A program made the position numbers and the translations under genes. A DNA stretch of 37,871 bases from the NCBI GenBank assembly GCA_016219065.1, contig JACRCK010000337.1, forward strand, positions 1 through 37,871, written 5' to 3'. The notes beneath the pieces were generated by a model. That model did not search any database. It was not told the DNA's origin and was given only the letters and a program-made list of their open reading frames with translations. This document shows, one piece after another, positions 1 to 7,449 of this stretch. This DNA is from Deltaproteobacteria bacterium. GTDB taxonomy: Bacteria > Desulfobacterota > RBG-13-43-22. Position 1 is the first letter of the stretch, and each line of letters begins with the position of its first letter.

Positions 1-724
1 ACCATTCCCGGGGTTCCGGGGCGGCTTCGAAAAGACGCCGGCCGAGAGCGATCGGGACGATCGCGTCCCGGTCGCCGTGGATCACCAGCACCGGCATTTT
101 GACCTGCTGCAAACGGGACAAGGCATCATAACGGCCGGACAGTAAGCGCTCGCTAAAGACAAAGGGGTAATGGACCCGGGCCATGGCCCCCAGGTGGGGA
201 AAACCGGATTCCAGGATCAGACCGGCGGCCGGCACTTTCACGGCCAGGTCCGCGGCCATGGCGCAACCCAGGGAACGACCGAAAAGGACCACCCGCCCCG
301 GAGGCACCGGGCCCTCCCGGAGCAGGGTCTCCCAGGCCGCTTCTCCATCCCGATAAAAGCCCTCCTCGGACAGAGCGCCTGCGCTTTTCCCGTAACCTCG
401 ATAATCGTAAATAAAAACATTGATGCCGACCCCTTGCAGCCGGGAGATATTATCCAACCGGTGGCTGATGTTGCCGGCATTGCCGTGGCACCAGAGCAGA
501 AACGGGGCCTGGGGGTCCCGGACAAACAACCAGCCGTGGAGCTTCACCCGGTCCCTGGTTTCAAAATAAAGGTCCCGGGCCCGGAGGCCGTAATCCTCCG
601 GGCGGCCGTCGTGGACCTTTTCCGGGAAACAGACGAAGGTTCTCTCGAGGAATCCCTGGCAGCCCACGTTGAAGATCAAAAAGCCCATAAGAAGGAGAGG
701 AAGGATGATCCGCATTGTCGGCAT
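1..724 (-). CDS. Alpha/beta hydrolase, BEM46/ABHD13-like (C-terminus cut by window edge)
   Basis: Read on the minus strand from ATG 724 and running off the left end, so the C-terminus is missing. About 241 residues are visible. A hydrophobic N-terminus (residues 4-20, LPLLLMGFLIFNVGC) suggests a signal anchor, or a lipoprotein with a poor lipobox. The alpha/beta hydrolase signatures follow in order: oxyanion-region HGNAGN, strand/turn YDYRGYGKS, nucleophile elbow GRSLG (catalytic Ser) and PVLVIHGDRD (catalytic Asp region). The catalytic His should lie beyond the edge. This pattern is typical of BEM46/ABHD13-like serine hydrolases, whose substrates are usually unknown. An in-frame TAG lies nine codons upstream of the start. 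No good ribosome site is seen, and ATG 715 is an alternative start. Confidence 0.85.
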   Translation of the reverse strand, partial: MPTMRIILPLLLMGFLIFNVGCQGFLERTFVCFPEKVHDGRPEDYGLRARDLYFETRDRVKLHGWLFVRDPQAPFLLWCHGNAGNISHRLDNISRLQGVGINVFIYDYRGYGKSAGALSEEGFYRDGEAAWETLLREGPVPPGRVVLFGRSLGCAMAADLAVKVPAAGLILESGFPHLGAMARVHYPFVFSERLLSGRYDALSRLQQVKMPVLVIHGDRDAIVPIALGRRLFEAAPEPREW

Positions 725-750
725 ACGAAGCGCCTGTGGCTAAAGGGGGC

Positions 751-907
751 CAAGCGCCCAACGTCCAACACTGAACGCCGAACGGTTTTTCATATTAAAC
801 TGCCCGGAGGGGCACCCGCGAAGCCTGTAAATAGCAATTCGTGAGGGCACAGCCGAGGGCGGCCGTGCTACATATTTCGAAATTCGATGTTCAGTGTTCG
901 ATGTTCG
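751..907. repeat. Degenerate intergenic repeats (CCAAC / TTCGAAATTCGATGTTC types)
   Basis: The gap between the hydrolase and the Cys-rich gene holds two short low-complexity stretches. One at about 751-785 is built from CCAAC and GAACGCCGAAC units. The other at about 873-907 is built from TTCGAAATTCGATGTTC units. Related stretches occur at 6427-6486, 32441-32494 and 33543-33600 in this window, always between genes. No gene or RNA is seen here. Confidence 0.55.
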
Positions 908-923
908 CTTTTTTATCTTCGTT

Positions 924-1250
924 CTAATGTATCTGCGACTTGGGCCTTTCTTCCTCCTGCTCCGGCAGACCGCGCCGCCGGGCCTGCATCTGCAGATAGC
1001 CCTCGCTGAAGGGATAGGGGCCGCCTTGGAAATGGGGGCAGGGAAATTTGTCGCAGTCGCGCAGGCAGTATTCCACCCGCCGCTCCACGGCGCAATTGAG
1101 GATGGGGCAGACCCCGCCGAGCAAACGCAACTGGGCCACCAGCTTGCGGTTGGCCTGCTCTGACAGCCCGGAGCCGCAGGGGCTGCATTGGCCTTCCGTG
1201 AACAGCCGGCAGGTCAGGCAATTGATGCCGCAGGCGCCGGTTCCTTCCAT
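924..1250 (-). CDS. Small cysteine-rich protein, DUF3795-like
   Basis: A 108-residue protein with ten cysteines in the first 72 residues, arranged as ACGINCLTC, QCSPCGSG, VCPILNCA, YCLRDCDKFPCPHF. This pattern resembles DUF3795-type putative metal-binding proteins, whose function is not established. The start is well supported: a GGAGG ribosome site lies six bases before the ATG. The gene follows the Ser/Thr kinase on the same strand after a 64-base gap containing a nested palindrome. The charged C-terminal tail (ARRRGLPEQEEERPK) has no recognisable domain. A zinc or Fe-S site is inference from the cysteine spacing. Confidence 0.75.
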   Translation of the reverse strand: MEGTGACGINCLTCRLFTEGQCSPCGSGLSEQANRKLVAQLRLLGGVCPILNCAVERRVEYCLRDCDKFPCPHFQGGPYPFSEGYLQMQARRRGLPEQEEERPKSQIH

Positions 1251-1267
1251 AGGCTTCCTCCAGGTTG

Positions 1268-1311
1268 TTGATCGGACCGATCCGTCGGATCCGACTGATC
1301 GGTCCGATCAA
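1268..1311. repeat. 15-bp inverted repeat enclosing a second 12-bp palindrome
   Basis: TTGATCGGACCGATC at 1268-1282 is perfectly complementary to GATCGGTCCGATCAA at 1297-1311. The loop contains a second perfect palindrome, GTCGGATCCGAC (1284-1295). It lies just after the kinase stop and before the Cys-rich gene. There is no T-run, so it is not a classical Rho-independent terminator. It could be a repeat element, a mRNA-processing hairpin or a protein-binding site. Confidence 0.7.
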
Positions 1312-1314
1312 AAG

Positions 1315-2649
1315 CTAAGCGGTGCAGACCGCTCGCACAAAATAATGACAGGTAAAATCCTGCCAGAAAACAAACCCCAAGTCAATGCTGACAAACCAGG
1401 CGGCGGTGAAGGAACGGCGATCGGCGCTCCATAGACATTTTTTTTCAAGGTCGAAGGGCGGGGCCAGGCAGTAGGAGAGGATCCGGGGGGTTCCGGTGAT
1501 CAGGGATAACAACTCGGCCACGGTCGGCAGGCGCCAGTCCGATCGTCCAGCAAAACGATCCCGGTTGAGATCCCGTATATAATCCCCGGCTTCCGGCCAG
1601 GTCAGCGGGTATTCGGAACCGGCCTGCTCCCAGATCAGCCCCTGGGTGGCAGCCAGCACCGACCCATCCCCCCGCTCCTTAAGCCGGGCGGGAGGATACC
1701 CGCGCGGCCGCCACAGTTCATCCAGGTCAAACAGATCCCGGGCTTCGGCCGGGCGGACCTTGACCGGCCGGCGGCGCAGGGAGGTGCAAGGAACGGCGGG
1801 GGGAGTTTCTGGCGGCAGGTCGGCCCCCTGACATAGGTCGGTTCCCCCCGGCTGTGGCAACGCCTCCATTTCCAGAAGCATTTCTTTCGCCGAAGCAAAA
1901 CGGTCTTTTTTATCCGGGGCCGTGCCTTGCCGTAAAAAACCCTCCCAGCGCGGGTCCAGCTCCGGAGGGAAGCGGCTCGGCAGCTTCCCTGCATCCTGGG
2001 GAAGGGTGCCGGTCGCTAGCCGGTGCAGGGTTACCCCGACGGAGTAGAGATCAGCCCGAACATCCACTCGGTCCGGATCCTGCTCCTGTTCCGGAGCGGC
2101 ATAGTAAGGGGAGCCTACTTTCAGGTTGTCCGGGGCTGGCAGGGTCTCTCCCCGCAGCAGAGACAGACCGAAATCGCCTATCTTGATGGTGTCCTCTTCG
2201 GTAATCAGGAAATTAAAAGGTTTCAAGTCCCGGTGAATGATGCCGGCCCGGTGCAGGCGGGCCACACCGTTCAAGACCTGCCGGCCGTAGTGCACCACCC
2301 GGTCCGGCGCCAGGCGCCGGGTCGGCTGCTCCACCTCCGCGGACTCGCCGATCAGGGTCCCCAGGTTGTTGCAATAGTACTCCGTGACGAAAAAGGGGAG
2401 CCCGTCCGCCTGATCATAATCCCAGACCGCCAGAAGGTTAGGATGGCGCAGTTGGGCCATGATGACGGCCTCGTTCACGAAACGTCTTTTCAGCTCTTCC
2501 GCGCCCAGGAGGCCGAGCAGGATCGGATGGGGGTGAAACCGTTTCAAGGCCATGATTTTATCAATGACCGGCAGCCGGACCTTGTAGACCAGGCTCATGC
2601 CCCCGCGACCCAGGAGGCCGAGAATTTCGTATCGTCCGATCCGGCGCAT
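1315..2649 (-). CDS. Hanks-type Ser/Thr protein kinase with C-terminal DUF1566 domain
   Basis: A 444-residue protein. Residues 7 to about 270 form a complete Hanks kinase: Gly-rich loop LGRGGMSLVYK (13-23), ATP Lys36, Glu60, catalytic loop HRDLKPFNF (Asp141, Lys143, Asn146), DFG (Asp159) and activation segment GSPYYAAPEQ. All catalytic residues are present, so it should be active. A Pro-rich linker leads to a DUF1566 domain from about 325 to the end (GLIWEQAGS, SDWRLPTVAELLSL, FVRAVC), a module common in secreted or signalling proteins and possibly used for ligand binding. No transmembrane segment is seen, so the kinase is probably cytoplasmic. It starts eight bases after the metallophosphoesterase stop, which implies translational coupling and a kinase/phosphatase pair. 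Substrates are unknown. Confidence 0.93.
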   Translation of the reverse strand: MRRIGRYEILGLLGRGGMSLVYKVRLPVIDKIMALKRFHPHPILLGLLGAEELKRRFVNEAVIMAQLRHPNLLAVWDYDQADGLPFFVTEYYCNNLGTLIGESAEVEQPTRRLAPDRVVHYGRQVLNGVARLHRAGIIHRDLKPFNFLITEEDTIKIGDFGLSLLRGETLPAPDNLKVGSPYYAAPEQEQDPDRVDVRADLYSVGVTLHRLATGTLPQDAGKLPSRFPPELDPRWEGFLRQGTAPDKKDRFASAKEMLLEMEALPQPGGTDLCQGADLPPETPPAVPCTSLRRRPVKVRPAEARDLFDLDELWRPRGYPPARLKERGDGSVLAATQGLIWEQAGSEYPLTWPEAGDYIRDLNRDRFAGRSDWRLPTVAELLSLITGTPRILSYCLAPPFDLEKKCLWSADRRSFTAAWFVSIDLGFVFWQDFTCHYFVRAVCTA

Positions 2650-2657
2650 GAGTCGGA

Positions 2658-3383
2658 TTACCAGAGACGCTCGGCGTTATAGGCCGGAAAGCCCAGGGAC
2701 AGGATTTTTTCGGCCGTCCTGGCGATATCGTAGGCCACGAAACGGATCTCCAGGGTCGAGGCCTCGTCGTCCCAGATGACGTATTTGGCGTGGTTGGTCC
2801 CGTCCCGGGGCTGGCCGACGCTGCCGCTGTTGATCAGGTATTTTTTATCTGCTTCGAGAAAGACGATGCCCCGGGACGCAGGCCGGTATTCGATGCCGCC
2901 CGCCTGGACGGCAATCAGGTGCAGATCATGGGTGTGGCCGATAAAACAGATCCTTTCCGGGAGGGCGGTCAGGAGGCGCTGAATTTCCGCCTCCGGCACT
3001 TCGTATAGATAGGTGGTGACGGAATCCGGCGGGAAACCATGCACATAGCGGCAGTTCCGGTGAACCGCAAAGGGCGGCAATTCTTTAAAATAGTTCAAGG
3101 AAGCGGCGGACAGGAGCTTCCGGGTGAGGCGCAGGGAAGTGCGGGTCGGCGGATTGAACCATTTACGGTAGCTGGGGTCGAGCAGACCCAACTCATGGTT
3201 TCCCAGGATACAGGGGATGGCTCGGGAGCGCAGGGCCTGGACGACTTCTTCCGGTTCCGGTCCGTAGCCGATGCAGTCGCCCAGGCAGATCAGGAAATCG
3301 ATCTGAGCCTGGGCGATGTCTTCTAAAACCTGGTTCAAGGCTTCCAGGTTGCCATGGATATCGGAAATTACGGCCGTTCTCAT
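2658..3383 (-). CDS. Metallophosphoesterase (YfcE/PPP-like calcineurin family)
   Basis: A 241-residue protein with the calcineurin-like metal-site motifs: ISDIHGN (Asp8, His10), LGDCIGYGP (Asp36), GNHE (Asn62, His63), YVHGFPP and GHTHD. These ligands hold a di-metal centre that hydrolyses phosphoesters. The substrate could be a phosphoprotein, a cyclic nucleotide or another phosphodiester. It is the first gene of a minus-strand unit with the Ser/Thr kinase eight bases downstream, so a role in reversing that kinase's phosphorylation is attractive but unproven. Length fits the family. No strong ribosome site precedes the ATG. Confidence 0.88.
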   Translation of the reverse strand: MRTAVISDIHGNLEALNQVLEDIAQAQIDFLICLGDCIGYGPEPEEVVQALRSRAIPCILGNHELGLLDPSYRKWFNPPTRTSLRLTRKLLSAASLNYFKELPPFAVHRNCRYVHGFPPDSVTTYLYEVPEAEIQRLLTALPERICFIGHTHDLHLIAVQAGGIEYRPASRGIVFLEADKKYLINSGSVGQPRDGTNHAKYVIWDDEASTLEIRFVAYDIARTAEKILSLGFPAYNAERLW

Positions 3384-3659
3384 AAGGAAGGTTCGTTTTT
3401 TAGATTCTTACAGCCATTGTTCTGAGAATTTGTCTCTAACAAAAAAAATTTCAAATTTTGTTGGTTAGAGTCTTTGTTGGATATTAGCCCATCCCGGCAG
3501 GCAATGTAAATAGATTCGAGTGGTTCGCCTGCCCGGGCCGGTCAACTTTTAAGAAGTCTTCCCTTTCGACCGAAGAAAGACTTGGCAGGGATCAAGGCAT
3601 TCAGTATATTGGTAGCGGGGTCCCAGGATCTTATGTTTTATTTTGGAAAGGATCGTTCC
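3384..3659. promoter_or_regulatory. Divergent intergenic region with A/T-loop hairpin
   Basis: A 276-base gap separates two divergent genes, so it must hold promoters for both, although no convincing -35/-10 pair is seen. CTCTAAC (3434-3440) pairs with GTTAGAG (3464-3470), extended by an A-run opposite a T-rich run. This makes an AT-rich hairpin in otherwise GC-rich DNA. A weaker 7-bp inverted repeat (AAGTCTT/AAGACTT) lies at 3554-3583. Either could be an operator or a leader structure. Confidence 0.4.
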
Positions 3660-6401
3660 ATGGAAAAATTAAGACCTATTTTTTATCCCCCGCCTTACCA
3701 GGATTCGGCCGATTACGGACGCCTGATCTTGCGGGACGGCTCCTCCGCCACCGTCTATCTGGCTGGTCAGAAAGACCAGGAGGCCTTCCTGGCTTTTATC
3801 AATCGACTTTCTCCCGAATCCCGTTATCAACGGTTTTTCTCCATGCGCCTGCCGGACGAGAAGTTTATCCGGGGGCTGTGCGACTCCTCCAATCCCCGCG
3901 AGCGACTGACCCTGATCGTCACCCGGGTCATTGAAGGCGCCCCCCGCGTTATCGCCACCGGATCGTATGTGGTCGTAGAGCCGCAAAAAGCGGAAGTGGC
4001 CGTGATGGTGGACGACGCTTTTCAAGGCAAAGGTCTGGCGACCCTGCTGCTGGAGCGGCTGTCCCTGCTGGCGGTTCGTAACGGGATCCTCTGTTTTCAG
4101 GCGGTGACCCATGCCGATAACCGCCGGATGTTGGAAATTTTTCAACATTCCGGATTCCAGCTCCACCAGCAAACCAGCCAGGGGGTGGTCGATATCGAGT
4201 TGTCGGTGCTGCCCGGAGAGGACAGCGTGACGCGCTCGGAATTACGGGACCGGGTTTACACCACCGCTTCCCTGCTCCCTTTTTTTCGACCCAATGCGGT
4301 AGCGGTGATCGGGGCCTCCCGCAAGGAATCCAGCCTGGGTTTTCTGGTGGTAAAATCCCTGATGACCAACCGGTTTCAAGGCCCGGTGTATCCGGTTAAC
4401 CCCAAGGCCGAAGTGATCTACTCCATTCGCGCCTCCCATTCGGTCCGCGAACTGCCCGAACAGGTGGATTTGGCCATCGTCATCGTCCCCAAGGAGGCGG
4501 TCCCTCAAGTGGTCGACGATTGCGCCGCCCTCGGGGTGCGGGCTTTAATCGTGATCTCGGCCGGCTATGCCGAGGAGGGCGTTGCCGGGCTCCGGCTGCA
4601 GGAGGCCTTGGTGGAAAAAGTTCGGGGCTACGGCATGCGCCTGGTAGGACCCAACTGCCTGGGTCTGATGAACACCGATCCCGAATTTCGGTTGAACGCC
4701 TCTTTCTCCCCGGTCTTTCCTCCAGCCGGGAGAATCGCCCTGTCCTCCCAGAGCGGGGCCCTGGGGCTGGCCATCCTGGGCTTTACCCAGCAATTGGAAC
4801 TGGGGCTTTCCAAGTTCATCAGTATCGGGAATAAGGCCGATGTTACCGGGAACGACCTCCTGCAATACTGGGAAGGGGACCCGCATACCGATGTGATCCT
4901 GTTGTATCTGGAATCGTTCGGCAATCCCCGCCGTTTTGCCCGTATTGCCCGCCGGGTCAGCCGGGCGAAGCCGATTGTGGCCGTGAAAAGCGGGCGGACA
5001 ACCGCCGGGAAACGGGCCGCCGGTTCCCACACCGCGGCCCTGGCCGCCAGCGACGTAGCCGTCGACGCCCTTTTTCACCAGACCGGGGTGATTCGGGCCG
5101 AGACGCTGGAAGAGATGTTTGACCTGGCGGCCGTGTTGAGCAGCCAACCGCTGCCTCCCGGCCGGCGGGTAGCCATTGTCACCAATGCCGGAGGACCGGG
5201 GATCCTTTGCGCCGATACCTGCGAAGCGGAAGGCCTGACGGTTCCGGAACTTTCCGGCAAGATCCAGGCTGACCTGCGGGCGGTTATCCCCAGGGCCGCC
5301 AGCCTGGGAAATCCCGTGGACATGATCGCTTCGGCGACTCCCGAAGAATATCGGCAGGCGATTGAAATCCTGCTGTCGTCCGAGGAAATAGATGCCTTGA
5401 TCGTTATTTATATCCCGGTCATCGCCGAGACGGAAATCGTTTCCCAGGCCATTCATCAAGGGGTTCTGGCGGCCCGGGCCGCCGGCGCCGCCTCTAAACC
5501 GGTGCTGGCCTGCATGATGGTCGGGGAGGGACTGACCGGTTCTTTGAAGTTTGCAGAGGAGATCATCCCGACCTTTGCCTTCCCGGAATCGGTCGCCCGG
5601 GTCTTAAGCCGGGTGGCGGAATATGCCGAATGGCGCCGTCTCCCTCCAGGCATGTACCCGGATTTTGAAGACCTGGAAATTGAACCGGTCCGGGAGATCT
5701 GCCACCGGGTCCTCCGAGAACGGGGAGCCGGCTGGCTGACAGCCGAAGAAGTTCAAAAGATCTTGAAAGCGGTCGGGTTGCCCCAGGCCGCGGGAGGCTT
5801 GGCCCGCACGGTCGAGGAAGCCGTGGAGCTGGCCGTAAAAATCGGTTTCCCGGTGGCCGCCAAGGTGTCTTCCCCGCAAATTGTCCATAAAACCGAAGTC
5901 GGGGGGGTGCGTTTAAACCTGGCCGATGAAGCCGCCGTCCGGGAGGCCTTTTCCGTCCTGCAGTCGGCCCTGAAGAATGCCGAAAACCTTCAGGACCCGG
6001 GAGGGATCTGGATTCAACCCATGATCTCCGGCGGGGTGGAGATCATGGTGGGCGTCACCGAAGACCCGGTCTTCGGGCCTCTGGTGGCCTTCGGTTTGGG
6101 GGGCATTCATGTGGAAGTCATGGGGGATGTGCGCTTCCGGGTTACCCCCCTGACCGATCGGGACGCCCGGGAACTGGTCAGGGAAATCCGCGGCTTCCGG
6201 CTATTGACCGGCTTCCGGGGTAATCCGCCGGCGGATATCGAGGCCTTGGAGGAGGTGTTGCTCCGGGTGTCGCGCCTGGTGGAGGAAGTCCCGGAAATAA
6301 CGGATTTGGACCTGAACCCCATCATGACCCGACCTCCCGGACAGGGGTACGTCATTGTGGACGCCCGGATCCGGGTGGACGAGCCCGGGAAAAAGACCTA
6401 A
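3660..6401 (+). CDS. GNAT-(NDP-forming acyl-CoA synthetase) fusion
   Basis: A 913-residue protein. Residues about 22-185 form a GNAT acetyltransferase domain with the acyl-CoA loop DDAFQGKGLATLLL (118-131). From about 205 it is an NDP-forming acyl-CoA synthetase: CoA-binding Rossmann domain (AVAVIGASRKESSLG), ligase domains, and a C-terminal ATP-grasp domain (about 690-905; AAKVSSPQIVHKTEVGG). The phospho-histidine motif SHTAALA is intact (His457), whereas the E. coli lysine acetyltransferase Pat lacks this His. It may therefore still interconvert acyl-CoA and acid plus ATP as well as acylate proteins. ATG 3660 is chosen because GGAAAGGA lies seven bases upstream. ATG 3633 and TTG 3582 are in-frame alternatives. 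A paralogue with reversed domain order lies at 27220-29922. Confidence 0.93.
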   Translation: MEKLRPIFYPPPYQDSADYGRLILRDGSSATVYLAGQKDQEAFLAFINRLSPESRYQRFFSMRLPDEKFIRGLCDSSNPRERLTLIVTRVIEGAPRVIATGSYVVVEPQKAEVAVMVDDAFQGKGLATLLLERLSLLAVRNGILCFQAVTHADNRRMLEIFQHSGFQLHQQTSQGVVDIELSVLPGEDSVTRSELRDRVYTTASLLPFFRPNAVAVIGASRKESSLGFLVVKSLMTNRFQGPVYPVNPKAEVIYSIRASHSVRELPEQVDLAIVIVPKEAVPQVVDDCAALGVRALIVISAGYAEEGVAGLRLQEALVEKVRGYGMRLVGPNCLGLMNTDPEFRLNASFSPVFPPAGRIALSSQSGALGLAILGFTQQLELGLSKFISIGNKADVTGNDLLQYWEGDPHTDVILLYLESFGNPRRFARIARRVSRAKPIVAVKSGRTTAGKRAAGSHTAALAASDVAVDALFHQTGVIRAETLEEMFDLAAVLSSQPLPPGRRVAIVTNAGGPGILCADTCEAEGLTVPELSGKIQADLRAVIPRAASLGNPVDMIASATPEEYRQAIEILLSSEEIDALIVIYIPVIAETEIVSQAIHQGVLAARAAGAASKPVLACMMVGEGLTGSLKFAEEIIPTFAFPESVARVLSRVAEYAEWRRLPPGMYPDFEDLEIEPVREICHRVLRERGAGWLTAEEVQKILKAVGLPQAAGGLARTVEEAVELAVKIGFPVAAKVSSPQIVHKTEVGGVRLNLADEAAVREAFSVLQSALKNAENLQDPGGIWIQPMISGGVEIMVGVTEDPVFGPLVAFGLGGIHVEVMGDVRFRVTPLTDRDARELVREIRGFRLLTGFRGNPPADIEALEEVLLRVSRLVEEVPEITDLDLNPIMTRPPGQGYVIVDARIRVDEPGKKT

Positions 6402-6426
6402 GAAAAATAACGGAATTCCCAGGCTA

Positions 6427-6486
6427 AACTCGAAATTCGAAACTCGAAACTCGAAACAAATTCAAATGACCAAAATTCAAATGACC
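6427..6486 (+). repeat. TCGAAAC / CAAATTCAAATGACC intergenic repeat (family A)
   Basis: A tandem of ACTCGAAA-type units is followed by two CAAATTCAAATGACC-like units. The last ATGACC provides the probable start codon of the next gene. A reverse-complement copy lies at 32441-32494, and partial relatives lie at 873-907 and 33543-33600. The stretch is AT-richer than its surroundings. Confidence 0.8.
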
Positions 6487-7449
6487 GTCCTGATTTTTTG
6501 CTGGATGGGGCTTTCGACCTCGGCGCTTCCCGCCGCTGCCCTGGAACCGGCAACCTTTATCCCTCAATGGATTCCCCAGGCCCAGTTCGCCGGCTACTAT
6601 GTGGCCTACGAGAAGGGATTTTACCGGCGCCAGGGGATCGACCTGCGGATCCTGCCGGGCGGACCCGACCGGCCGGCTTCCGAGTGGCTGAAAAAAGGAA
6701 TGGCCGATTACGGATCCCTGATGCTGGCCCAAGCCATCAAAATGCGGGCCGCAGGTCTGAAACTGGTCCATATCGGGCAGGTGGTCCAACAGTCGGCCCT
6801 GCTGCTGGTGGCGAAAAAGTCCCGGGGGATCCGGGACCCCCAGGACCTTCAGGGCAAGAAGGTTGGGCTCTGGGGGGACGAATTCCGGATTCAGCCCCAG
6901 GCCTTTTTCCAAAAGCACCGTCTCCGGGTCCGGCCTGTGGCCCAGTCGGAAACCGTGAACCTGTTCCTCCGCGGGGGCGTGGATGCGGCTTCGGCCACTA
7001 TTTACAATGAGTATCATCTGCTGTTGAATGCCGGGCTGGACCCCGGGGAACTGACGACCTTTCACTATGCGGACTACGGATTGAATTTCCCGGAGGACGG
7101 GCTTTACTGCCTGGAAAGTACCTTTGAAAAAAAACCCGACCTGGCCTGCCGCTTTGTCCAGGCCGCTCTGGAGGGCTGGCAGTACGCCTTCGACCACCCG
7201 GAGGAGGCCCTCGATATAGTCATGCAATACGCGCTGGCCGCCCAAACGGGCACCAACCGCAGCCATCAACGCTGGATGCTTAAAAAGATGAGGGAACTGG
7301 TTGGTCCGCCGGGGTCCGGCCGTCCTCCGGGACAACTGGCGGTGGCGGATTATGAGCGGGTGGGACAGACCATGCTCCGCCAGGGGATTATCGCGACGCT
7401 CCCGCCCTTCGAGGTCTTCCGGCGGTCCTGTCTGCCCCATGAGAAATAG
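6481..7449 (+). CDS. NMT1/THI5-like periplasmic substrate-binding protein
   Basis: A 322-residue protein with an N-terminal signal peptide (TVLIFCWMGLSTSALPAAA, cleavage near residue 20). The NMT1/THI5 (SsuA-like) fold follows, with typical features: PQAQFAGYYVAYEKGFYRRQGID, DYGSLMLAQAI, DLQGKKVGLWG, and late helices FVQAALEGWQYAFDHPEEAL. Such proteins bind small ligands for ABC uptake or pass ligand information to a sensor. No ABC permease or ATPase is nearby, and the stop codon overlaps the start of a membrane SpoIIE phosphatase by 11 bases. A role as ligand sensor for that phosphatase is therefore more likely than transport (inference). The start falls inside an intergenic repeat; ATG 6466 is the in-frame alternative. 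Confidence 0.85.
   Translation: MTVLIFCWMGLSTSALPAAALEPATFIPQWIPQAQFAGYYVAYEKGFYRRQGIDLRILPGGPDRPASEWLKKGMADYGSLMLAQAIKMRAAGLKLVHIGQVVQQSALLLVAKKSRGIRDPQDLQGKKVGLWGDEFRIQPQAFFQKHRLRVRPVAQSETVNLFLRGGVDAASATIYNEYHLLLNAGLDPGELTTFHYADYGLNFPEDGLYCLESTFEKKPDLACRFVQAALEGWQYAFDHPEEALDIVMQYALAAQTGTNRSHQRWMLKKMRELVGPPGSGRPPGQLAVADYERVGQTMLRQGIIATLPPFEVFRRSCLPHEK

Noticed and set aside
170-844. 224-residue plus-strand open frame
   Set aside because: Antisense to the alpha/beta hydrolase, whose GxSxG and other motifs are clear.
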